Part shown: piece after piece, positions 1 to 5,397 of the stretch
Layout: each line of letters begins with the position of its first letter
Numbering within the stretch: position 1 is the stretch's first letter
NCBI GenBank assembly: GCA_903922535.1
Contig: CAIXUF010000522.1
Location: forward strand, 1-7,389
Source of the DNA: Candidatus Hydrogenedentota bacterium
Lineage (GTDB): Bacteria > Hydrogenedentota > Hydrogenedentia > Hydrogenedentiales > CAITNO01
Length of the DNA: 7,389 bases
Direction of reading: 5' to 3'
Notes under the pieces: model-generated
What the model was told of the DNA's origin: nothing
The model's database searches: none
Seen by the model: only the letters and a program-made list of their open reading frames with translations
Made by a program: the position numbers and the translations under genes

Positions 1-1439
1 CAGCCGCGTCGGCGGGGGCGCTGAGCGGTTACCTGACCAGCTTCGAAAATGCCTACCCGCAGGCCAAGAACTCCCGCATCGACAGCTGCACGCTCTGCCA
101 CACGAGTCCGCCGGCCAGAAACAGCTACGGCACCGCGTTCGGGGGCGCGGGTCACAACTTTGCGGGCATTGCGTCCCTCGATTCGGATGGGGACGGGTTC
201 ACCAATCTGGTGGAGATTAACGCCTTCACATTTCCGGGCAATGCGGCGGACAAACCTGTCGGATCGGTGCAGGTGACGCTGGAACCGCAGGGAGCGCGCG
301 ACGCCGGTGCACAGTGGCGTTTGGGATCGGCCGGTGTCTGGCAGAACAGCGGTGTCATGGTGCCCAGTGTGGTTGCGGGCGCGCAGACCATTCAGTTCAA
401 GCCCGTCACCGGATGGGTCACCCCGTCGGATCAGCCCATTACCGTGGTGGCAAACCAGAACTTCAGCGCGACAGGGACCTATACGCGGGCGCTGGTGACC
501 GTGCCCAACGTGGTCGGGAAAACCCAGGCCGCGGCGGGCACGGCGCTCGTGGCGGCAGGTCTGATGGTGGGTGCCATCACGCAGGAGTACAACGCCACCA
601 TTCCGTCCGGCCAGGTGCTCAGCCAGGCACCCGCGGCGGGCGTGTCGGCGGCCGGCGGATCACCCGTGTCGCTGAAGGTTTCGAAAGGGCCGCAGCCGGT
701 GACCGTGCCCAACGTGACGGGCCAGACCCAGGCCGACGCGGCCACCGCCATCACGGGGGCCGGGCTGGTGGTCGGCGCCGTGACGCAGCGGCACGATGCC
801 ACCGTTTCCGACGGGATGGTGATCTCCCAGACCCCTGCGGCGGGCGCATCCGCGCCCCCCGGTTCCGCGATCGGCCTGCTCATTTCACAGGGGCCCGGCC
901 CCGTGACGGTGCCCGATGTCTCCGGCCAAACGCAGACTGCGGCGGCCTCCACGATTGCCGGCGCGGGCCTTGTGCTGGGAACGATCCTGCAGGAATACAG
1001 CGCGACCGTTCCGGCGGGCCGGGTGTCCAGCCAAACCCCGTCGGCAAACGCGCAGGTGGATGCCGGGTCGGCCGTGGCGCTGGTGCTGTCCCAGGGGCCG
1101 CAGCCCGTGCCTGTCCCGGACGTGACGGGATTGACGCAGGATGCGGCAACCGCCGCGATTACTGCCGCGGGAATGACCGTGGGACAGGTCAATGAAACGG
1201 CCAACGACACCGTTCCGGCGGGCTCAGTCATCAGTCAGAGTCCCGCCGCGGGAACACTGGTGGTGCCTTCCTCATTGATCACTCTGATTGTTTCGTCGGG
1301 ACCGCAAAGCAGTGGCTGCGCGTGTCTGGGCAGCCAGAAGGACGCCTTTTCGCCCGACGGCATCACGAAGAGGATGGGTGACTTATTCATGGCCGGGCTT
1401 AGCCTGACAACCCTGTTGGTGATGGCCCGGCGCAAATAG
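1..1439 (+). CDS. Exported heme-module / PEGA-like / 4x PASTA protein with C-terminal anchor (gene A, 5' partial)
   Basis: The reading frame is open from base 3 to the TAG at 1437-1439, so the start and most of the signal peptide lie left of the window. An Ala-rich signal-peptide end is followed by the shared head: CTLCH (codons at 87-101), an ARNSYG segment, and a DSDGDGFTN calcium-loop-like motif from base 180. Next come a PEGA-like beta module (about 261-490) and four 68-residue PASTA repeats (495-1310). The last 42 residues form a tail with Gly-Cys-Ala-Cys, a GDLF segment, a short hydrophobic stretch and final Arg-Arg-Lys. The CxxCH motif is the classical heme c attachment site, and PASTA domains elsewhere bind peptidoglycan. 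The role here, probably a surface-anchored heme head on a stalk, is inferred. Its second tail Cys is shifted relative to genes B and C. An internal ATG at 210 is not the start, because the conserved heme motif lies upstream in the same frame. Confidence 0.9.
   Translation, partial: AASAGALSGYLTSFENAYPQAKNSRIDSCTLCHTSPPARNSYGTAFGGAGHNFAGIASLDSDGDGFTNLVEINAFTFPGNAADKPVGSVQVTLEPQGARDAGAQWRLGSAGVWQNSGVMVPSVVAGAQTIQFKPVTGWVTPSDQPITVVANQNFSATGTYTRALVTVPNVVGKTQAAAGTALVAAGLMVGAITQEYNATIPSGQVLSQAPAAGVSAAGGSPVSLKVSKGPQPVTVPNVTGQTQADAATAITGAGLVVGAVTQRHDATVSDGMVISQTPAAGASAPPGSAIGLLISQGPGPVTVPDVSGQTQTAAASTIAGAGLVLGTILQEYSATVPAGRVSSQTPSANAQVDAGSAVALVLSQGPQPVPVPDVTGLTQDAATAAITAAGMTVGQVNETANDTVPAGSVISQSPAAGTLVVPSSLITLIVSSGPQSSGCACLGSQKDAFSPDGITKRMGDLFMAGLSLTTLLVMARRK
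495..1310 (+). repeat. Four tandem PASTA repeats (204-bp units) in gene A
   Basis: Units start at 495, 699, 903 and 1107 and are each exactly 68 codons. Each opens with V-x-V-P-(N/D)-V, has a TQ-x-x-A segment, an AG-(L/M)-x-x-G turn, a VP-x-G or equivalent, S-Q-(T/S/A)-P, and ends in S-x-GP. This is the PASTA consensus (Pfam PF03793 by pattern). The last unit is divergent (LTQDAAT, SSGPQ ending) and resembles the last unit of gene B more than its own neighbours. Confidence 0.9.
1311..1436 (+). other. C-terminal anchor/sorting-like tail of gene A
   Basis: The 42-residue tail has SGCACLGSQK, then F-x-x-DGI-x-K, GDLFMAGLSL, a hydrophobic stretch of about 15 residues and terminal ARRK. The same layout ends genes B and C. 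The three-part plan (Cys/Gly motif, short membrane helix, basic end) is that of CTERM-type sorting signals. I do not recognise the exact family. Confidence 0.65.
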
Positions 1440-1446
1440 CGGGGTT

Positions 1447-1539
1447 GCCGTTTCAACTGCGGGACATCCACGAAGCGCGCCCCGGCGTGACCCAATAGAA
1501 AGGGTCCGCCGGGGCGCGGGCATTTTGCGTTGAAACGGC
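1447..1539. repeat. Outer 11-bp perfect inverted repeat enclosing the terminator hairpin
   Basis: GCCGTTTCAAC at 1447-1457 is the exact reverse complement of GTTGAAACGGC at 1529-1539. The arms flank the inner hairpin, so the RNA could fold into a long two-stage stem. Alternatively this is the end structure of a small 93-bp repeat element. No flanking target duplication was seen. Confidence 0.6.
1476..1526 (+). terminator. Probable transcription terminator after gene A
   Basis: A 17-bp GC-rich stem pairs 1476-1487 plus 1489-1493 with 1502-1518, with a single bulged T at 1488 and an AT-rich loop of 8 bases. Four T residues (1523-1526) follow a short GGGCA. The stem is strong but the T run is short and offset, so Rho-independent action is likely rather than certain. 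Confidence 0.6.
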
Positions 1540-1737
1540 GCTCCTGGAAGACCCCGACCACGCAGGAACGCGTGCCTCGTCCGGATTCCATCCGCTCTGC
1601 CTGCGTACTTTCCCGCAAACATCGCCCGAAGGCATCCGCAACAACCACGCGATTTTTGCAGAGGCGGCGTTTTGCGGACTTTTTATCCAAGACGGCCATG
1701 TTAGCTAAGACGGTCAGCGTGCGGTTGGCCCCAACAC

Positions 1738-1745
1738 AAAGGAAA
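1738..1745 (+). promoter_or_regulatory. Ribosome binding site of gene B
   Basis: AAAGGAAA lies 5 bases before the ATG at 1751. It supports this start, which is followed at once by a clean signal peptide. Confidence 0.65.
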
Positions 1746-1750
1746 CGGAC

Positions 1751-4480
1751 ATGCGACACGGGACTGTATTGGTTGTTTGCGCGGCGATCATGCTTGCGGC
1801 ATCTCCGGTGCATGCGACCGGCACGTGGTATGCCAATTTTGAAAGCGCCTATCCCGCGGCCGTGGGAACACGCATTGATGACTGCACGCTCTGCCACACC
1901 TCGCCTCCGGCGAGAAACAGTTATGGCGCCGCGTTCAAGGCCGCCGGCCACAACTTTGCCGCAATCGAAAACCTCGACTCCGACGGCGACGGGTTTACCA
2001 ATCTTGCGGAAATTACCGCGCTCACCTTCCCCGGCGACCCCGCCGACCATCCCGCAGTTGCGGCCACGGGATCGCTGACCGTGTCACTCTCTCCCGCGGG
2101 CGCCGTTGCGGCGGGCGCGCAGTGGCGCATGGGGCCAAGCGGCGCGTACCAAAACAGCGGCGCCACTGTCGCCGGACTGGCCACGGGTGCGCAGACACTC
2201 CAGTTCATGCCGGTCACCGGATGGACGCCGCCGGCCGACCAGACGGTGAACATTGCCGCGGGCGCGACCACCACTGTGACAGGGACATACACGCAGATGC
2301 AGGTTTCCGTTCCCAATGTGGCGGGTCTGACGCAGGCCGCGGCGGGCACGGCGATTACGGGCGCGGGCCTGATCCTTGGAACAATCACACAACAAAACAG
2401 CCCGACCGTGCCCGCCGGCAATGTTGTTTCGCAGACACCGTCCGCGGGAACATTGGCAAGTCCGGGTTCAGTCGTGGCGCTTGTGGTGTCGCTGGGTCCC
2501 GCGCAGGTTGTCGTGCCGAACGTTGTGGGGCAAACCCAGGCTGGGGCCGCCACGGCAATTGCAGGTGCAGGCCTGACCGCGGGAAACATCACTCAACAGA
2601 ACAGTGCGACCGTGCCCGAGGGCGTCGTCATCTCCCAGGCACCCGCAGCGGGCACCTCGGTGGACGCGGGAACCGCGGTTGCGTTGGTCGTCTCGCTGGG
2701 TCCGGTGCAGGTTTCCGTGCCCAACGTGGTGGGCCTGACACAGGCCGCGGCCGGCACGGCGATCACCGGTGCCGGACTGATCGTCGGCACCGTTTCCCAG
2801 CAATCCAACGCCACCGTTCCGGTGGGCAATGTCATGTCCCAGACGCCCGCAGCGGGCGCTTCGGCAAATCCGGGCTCGGCGGTCGCATTGGTGGTTTCCA
2901 CAGGGCCCGGCCTCGTGTCCATTCCCAATGTTGTGGGGTTGGCACAGGCGGCGGCCGGCACGGCGATCACCGGTTTGGGCCTTGTCTTGGGCACGGTCAC
3001 GCAGCAATACAGCGCCACCGTTCCCTCGGGCTCGGTGATCTCGCAAACACCGGTGGCGGGCGGCCAAGTGGCTGCGGGTTCCGTGGTTGCCCTGGTCGTG
3101 TCCCAAGGCCCGCAGCCGGTTATTGTCCCGAATGTGGTTGGGCAAACCCAGGCCGCGGCGGTGACCGCGATTGCCGGCGCGGGTTTGATCGTGGGGACCG
3201 TAACGCAGCAGTACAGTGCGGCCGTTCCTTCCGGCAGCGTCATCTCCCAGACGCCGACGGGGGGCGGATCGGCAATCCCCGGCTCGCCGGTGGCGCTTGT
3301 GGTTTCACAGGGTCCCGCGCCGATTGCGGTTCCGAATGTTGTCGGCCAAACCCAGGCTGCGGGGTCCGCCGCCATTATGGGAGCGGGCCTGGTTGTGGGT
3401 GCCGTCACACAGCAGTACAGTGCAACGGTTCCTTCGGGCAGCATAATTTCCCAGACCCCGGCGGCAGGTGCGTCTGTCAGTTCCGGTGCGGCGGTGGCGC
3501 TGGTGGTTTCGCAGGGTTCGGCACCGGTCACGGTTCCGAATGTGGTTGGACAAACCCAGGCTGCGGCGGGCACGGCGATTACGGGGGCGGGCCTGGCCGT
3601 GGGCGCCGTCACGCAGCAGTACAGCGCAACGGTCTCTTCGGGCGACGTAATTTCCCAGATACCGGCGGCGGGCACGTCTGTCAGTTCCGGCTCGGCGGTG
3701 CTGCTTGTGGTTTCACAGGGTCCTGCGTCCGTCCCGGTTCCGAATGTCGTCGGCCAAACGCAGGCCGCGGCGTCCACCATGATTACGGCTGCGGGACTGG
3801 TTGTTGGCGCCGTCACACCGCAACCCAGCGCAGCCGTTCCTCCGGGTAGTGTGATTTCTCAGTCACCCTCAGCGGGCGCGTCGGCAAGTCCCGGTTCGGC
3901 GGTTGCGCTTGTGGTGTCACAGGGCACCGTGGCGGGCAAGGTTCCAAACGTTGTCGGTCAAACGCGGACTGCGGCGGACATTATGCTTGCGGGGACCGGC
4001 CTGGTCGTTGGCAGCGTCACGCAGATTTACAACACGACGACGCCTTCGGGCAGTGTGATTTCCCAGTCACCGTCGGCGGGCGCCACGGCCAGCACGGGTG
4101 CCTCGGTGGCGCTGGTTGTGTCAAAGGGTCCGGCGCCGGCTGTCGTGTCTTTGCCTGACGTGGTGGGCCTGACCCAGGATGCGGCAACCATCTCAATTAA
4201 CAGTGCCCGGTTGGGTGTGGGCCAAATCACCAAGACGTCCAGCGATGCCGTTCCCGCCGGAGAGGTTATCAGTCAGGACCCGGCGGCGGGCGCGGCGATT
4301 GCACCCGGATCGGCGGTGACTCTGGTCGTCTCGTCCGGGCCGCAACCCTTCGGATGCGCGGGGATGGGCTGCCAGAATGGCGCTTTCACGCTGGACGGAC
4401 TCCTCCAGAGCCTTGGCGATCTTTTCATGGCCGGACTCAGCCTTGTGGTGCTGCAGGTGATGGCCCGGCACAGGATGTAG
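1751..4480 (+). CDS. Exported heme-module / PEGA-like / 10x PASTA protein with C-terminal anchor (gene B)
   Basis: A 909-residue protein. Residues 1-22 are a Sec signal peptide (basic start, hydrophobic core, cleavage after VHA). The head holds Cys45-x-x-Cys48-His49 for heme c attachment, His67 as a possible distal ligand, and D76-S-D-G-D-G-F-T-N-x-x-E87, which looks like a calcium loop. Residues 107-184 form a PEGA-like beta module (QWR, TGW, TGTY landmarks). Ten PASTA repeats fill 185-866, and the last 43 residues are the Cys-containing tail with a membrane helix near 891-905 and a basic end. PASTA domains are best known from Ser/Thr kinases and penicillin-binding proteins, but no kinase or transpeptidase domain is present. 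The inferred role is a long envelope-anchored stalk presenting a heme/calcium head. No conserved Met follows the CxxCH within the head, so a typical His/Met cytochrome is not expected. Confidence 0.93.
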   Translation: MRHGTVLVVCAAIMLAASPVHATGTWYANFESAYPAAVGTRIDDCTLCHTSPPARNSYGAAFKAAGHNFAAIENLDSDGDGFTNLAEITALTFPGDPADHPAVAATGSLTVSLSPAGAVAAGAQWRMGPSGAYQNSGATVAGLATGAQTLQFMPVTGWTPPADQTVNIAAGATTTVTGTYTQMQVSVPNVAGLTQAAAGTAITGAGLILGTITQQNSPTVPAGNVVSQTPSAGTLASPGSVVALVVSLGPAQVVVPNVVGQTQAGAATAIAGAGLTAGNITQQNSATVPEGVVISQAPAAGTSVDAGTAVALVVSLGPVQVSVPNVVGLTQAAAGTAITGAGLIVGTVSQQSNATVPVGNVMSQTPAAGASANPGSAVALVVSTGPGLVSIPNVVGLAQAAAGTAITGLGLVLGTVTQQYSATVPSGSVISQTPVAGGQVAAGSVVALVVSQGPQPVIVPNVVGQTQAAAVTAIAGAGLIVGTVTQQYSAAVPSGSVISQTPTGGGSAIPGSPVALVVSQGPAPIAVPNVVGQTQAAGSAAIMGAGLVVGAVTQQYSATVPSGSIISQTPAAGASVSSGAAVALVVSQGSAPVTVPNVVGQTQAAAGTAITGAGLAVGAVTQQYSATVSSGDVISQIPAAGTSVSSGSAVLLVVSQGPASVPVPNVVGQTQAAASTMITAAGLVVGAVTPQPSAAVPPGSVISQSPSAGASASPGSAVALVVSQGTVAGKVPNVVGQTRTAADIMLAGTGLVVGSVTQIYNTTTPSGSVISQSPSAGATASTGASVALVVSKGPAPAVVSLPDVVGLTQDAATISINSARLGVGQITKTSSDAVPAGEVISQDPAAGAAIAPGSAVTLVVSSGPQPFGCAGMGCQNGAFTLDGLLQSLGDLFMAGLSLVVLQVMARHRM
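2303..4348 (+). repeat. Ten tandem PASTA repeats (204-bp period) in gene B
   Basis: Units start at 2303, 2507, 2711, 2915, 3119, 3323, 3527, 3731, 3935 and 4145. All are 68 codons except the ninth (70). Most open with VPNVVGQTQ or a close variant and end with VVSxGP. Units 6 and 7 share the otherwise absent SVSSG and the same DNA around it, suggesting a recent duplication. Unit 10 is divergent (LPDVVGLTQDAAT) and matches the final unit of gene A. The DNA repeat is likely to vary in copy number and to be hard to assemble from short reads. Confidence 0.93.
4349..4477 (+). other. C-terminal anchor/sorting-like tail of gene B
   Basis: FGCAGMGCQN is followed by a F-x-x-DG segment, LGDLFMAGLSLVVLQVMA and terminal RHRM. 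The Cys pair is C-x4-C, as in gene C. The hydrophobic part is about 15 residues, short for an ordinary membrane helix but usual for CTERM-type signals. Confidence 0.65.
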
Positions 4481-4486
4481 AACCGC

Positions 4487-4512
4487 GAAACGCGGCCCTT
4501 CCGTGTTTCTCT
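4487..4512 (+). terminator. Probable terminator after gene B
   Basis: A 9-bp stem pairs GAAACGCGG (4487-4495) with CCGTGTTTC (4501-4509), one G-U wobble, loop CCCTT, then TCT. It begins 6 bases after the stop codon. A shorter alternative CCGCG/CGCGG triloop (4483-4495) competes with it. The T run is poor beyond the stem itself. Confidence 0.5.
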
Positions 4513-4663
4513 GAAGAGTGATGCAATAAGAATGAAGGCGGACAATGTTACCCAATGTGAATGTTTACAGTGCGGATCACAAATAAGAAAGCCGTCGTTG
4601 TGACCGCGGGATGTCATGGCCCGGCCAACGTGACCATTTGTGGCATGGTGACAAATCCAGAAG

Positions 4664-4669
4664 AAGGAG
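4664..4669 (+). promoter_or_regulatory. Ribosome binding site fixing the start of gene C
   Basis: AAGGAG ends 8 bases before the ATG at 4678. The same frame is open back to an ATG at 4561, but the added 39 residues are not signal-peptide-like and have no ribosome site of this quality. The start at 4678 gives a signal peptide equivalent to its paralogs. Confidence 0.8.
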
Positions 4670-4677
4670 CTATTCTC

Positions 4678-5130
4678 ATGCGTTTTTATTTCCCTTTGTT
4701 CCTCGCGGCGTGCATTGTTGCCTGCCCGGCCAGCGCGACCAGCAGTCGCAAGGCCGCTTTCGAACAGGCCTACCCTGCGGCCGTTGGCTCACGCATCGAC
4801 ACATGCACGCTTTGCCACACCTCGCCCCCGACGAGAAACAGCTATGGTGCCGCATTCGAGAACGCCGGCTTCAATTTCAAGGCGATTGAATCCGCCGACT
4901 CTGACGGCGATGGATTCACGAATATTCAGGAGATTACCGCGCTGACCTTTCCCGGGAACGCTGCGGACAACCCGAACTCCGCCTCCAACACGCAGCCCGG
5001 CGGTTGTGCGGGGTTGAGCTGCCAAAAGAGCGACTTCTCGTTTGACGGCATTGTGAAGATGCTGGGCGACCTTTTCACGGGCGGACTTGCCCTGACAACG
5101 CTGGTGTTGACGGCACGGATGAAAATGTAG
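4678..5130 (+). CDS. Minimal exported heme-module protein with C-terminal anchor (gene C)
   Basis: A 150-residue protein that is the smallest version of the family. Residues 1-20 are a signal peptide (cleavage after ASA). The head has Cys43-x-x-Cys46-His47, the ARNSYG-like segment as TRNSYG, Phe65 in place of the His found in gene B, and D74-S-D-G-D-G-F-T-N-x-x-E85. After the TFPG-NAAD closing segment and a short Asn/Ser linker, the tail begins at Gly109-Cys110. It includes Cys115, a GDLF motif at 130-133, a hydrophobic stretch to 145 and terminal Arg-Met-Lys-Met. There is no PEGA-like or PASTA module, so the head would sit next to the membrane. This natural deletion shows that head and tail are the two core parts of the family. 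A lipobox-like LAAC occurs at residues 9-12, but the hydrophobic core before it is too short for a convincing lipoprotein signal. Function is inferred only. Confidence 0.9.
   Translation: MRFYFPLFLAACIVACPASATSSRKAAFEQAYPAAVGSRIDTCTLCHTSPPTRNSYGAAFENAGFNFKAIESADSDGDGFTNIQEITALTFPGNAADNPNSASNTQPGGCAGLSCQKSDFSFDGIVKMLGDLFTGGLALTTLVLTARMKM
5002..5127 (+). other. C-terminal anchor/sorting-like tail of gene C
   Basis: GGCAGLSCQK, then F-x-F-DGI, LGDLFTGGLALTTLVLTA and RMKM. It aligns with the tails of genes A and B without gaps through the GDLF core. Being joined almost directly to the head, it shows the tail is an independent module rather than part of the PASTA string. Confidence 0.65.
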
Positions 5131-5138
5131 CTCCGTTG

Positions 5139-5217
5139 CCGGCGCCGCCAAACGCCGGTGTCCGCGGCGGTGGATGCGCCGGAGAGAGGATGCTCACCGG
5201 CGCCCGGCATGCGGGCG
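5139..5217. repeat. Cluster of competing GC-rich inverted repeats after gene C
   Basis: CCGGCG at 5139-5144 can pair with CGCCGG at 5153-5158 or 5177-5182. CGCCGGTG at 5153-5160 is also the perfect complement of CACCGGCG at 5195-5202, and CGCCCG at 5201-5206 pairs with CGGGCG at 5212-5217. Several of these exclude each other. It may act as a terminator without a T tract or as an RNA-stability element. It is not a recognised riboswitch. Confidence 0.5.
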
Positions 5218-5383
5218 TGCCACAGGTGAATTGTTGCGGGCTTTGCAGAGAATGCGTGGTTCTCACGGAGACGGTCCTGCAGACATGCGGAATCTATCCA
5301 TGAGGCGAAACAGCAAGAACGGTTGGTAAAGTTTATCAGCCGGGACCATTTTGGATGCGACTTTAGCCCTTCAAGGCAAATGG

Positions 5384-5390
5384 AAAGGAG
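5384..5390 (+). promoter_or_regulatory. Ribosome binding site fixing the start of gene D
   Basis: AAAGGAG ends 7 bases before the in-frame ATG at 5398. An ATG at 5393 is out of frame, and the upstream in-frame ATG at 5323 would place 25 non-signal residues before the signal peptide. Confidence 0.8.
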
Positions 5391-5397
5391 ACATGTT

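Larger units (their letters stand above)
1440..1750. other. Intergenic region A-B, no gene
   Basis: These 311 bases hold a strong GC hairpin (1476-1518) nested inside a second, perfect 11-bp inverted repeat (1447-1457 with 1529-1539). A T-rich stretch around 1651-1684 and the gene B Shine-Dalgarno follow. An open frame crossing this region into gene B on the + strand, and minus-strand open frames here, show no recognisable domain and are not called. No convincing -35/-10 pair was found. Confidence 0.6.

Noticed and set aside
1640..1680. Sigma54-like TTTGC elements upstream of gene B
   Set aside because: The required GG at -24 is missing at the correct distance from each GC.
1235..2050. Minus-strand open frame of 271 codons across the A-B gap
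   Set aside because: It overlaps the conserved ends of genes A and B, crosses the terminator hairpin and shows no domain or ribosome site.
2122..3849. Long + strand open frame inside gene B in another phase
   Set aside because: It is Gly/Arg/Cys-rich and low in domain content, a shadow produced by GC-rich 204-bp repeats. Similar shadows occur at 314-1195 and on the minus strand at 2593-3816.
2303..4348. CRISPR-like repetition
   Set aside because: The 204-bp period is in-frame coding sequence for PASTA domains, not short repeats with unique spacers.
4612..4635. ATGGCCCGGC shared with the 3' ends of genes A and B
   Set aside because: Only about 10 bases match and flanks differ, so it cannot be called a gene remnant.
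4561..4677. N-terminal extension of gene C from an upstream ATG
   Set aside because: The extra residues are not signal-like, while the ATG at 4678 has AAGGAG 8 bases upstream and starts a signal peptide like those of the paralogs.
5160..5220. Possible riboswitch (glycine- or cobalamin-like fragments GGAGAGA, GCCACAGG)
   Set aside because: Only short matches; the full conserved core and spacing of either class is absent.
5323..5397. N-terminal extension of gene D from an upstream ATG
   Set aside because: It would put charged, non-signal residues before the signal peptide; the ATG at 5398 has AAAGGAG well placed.
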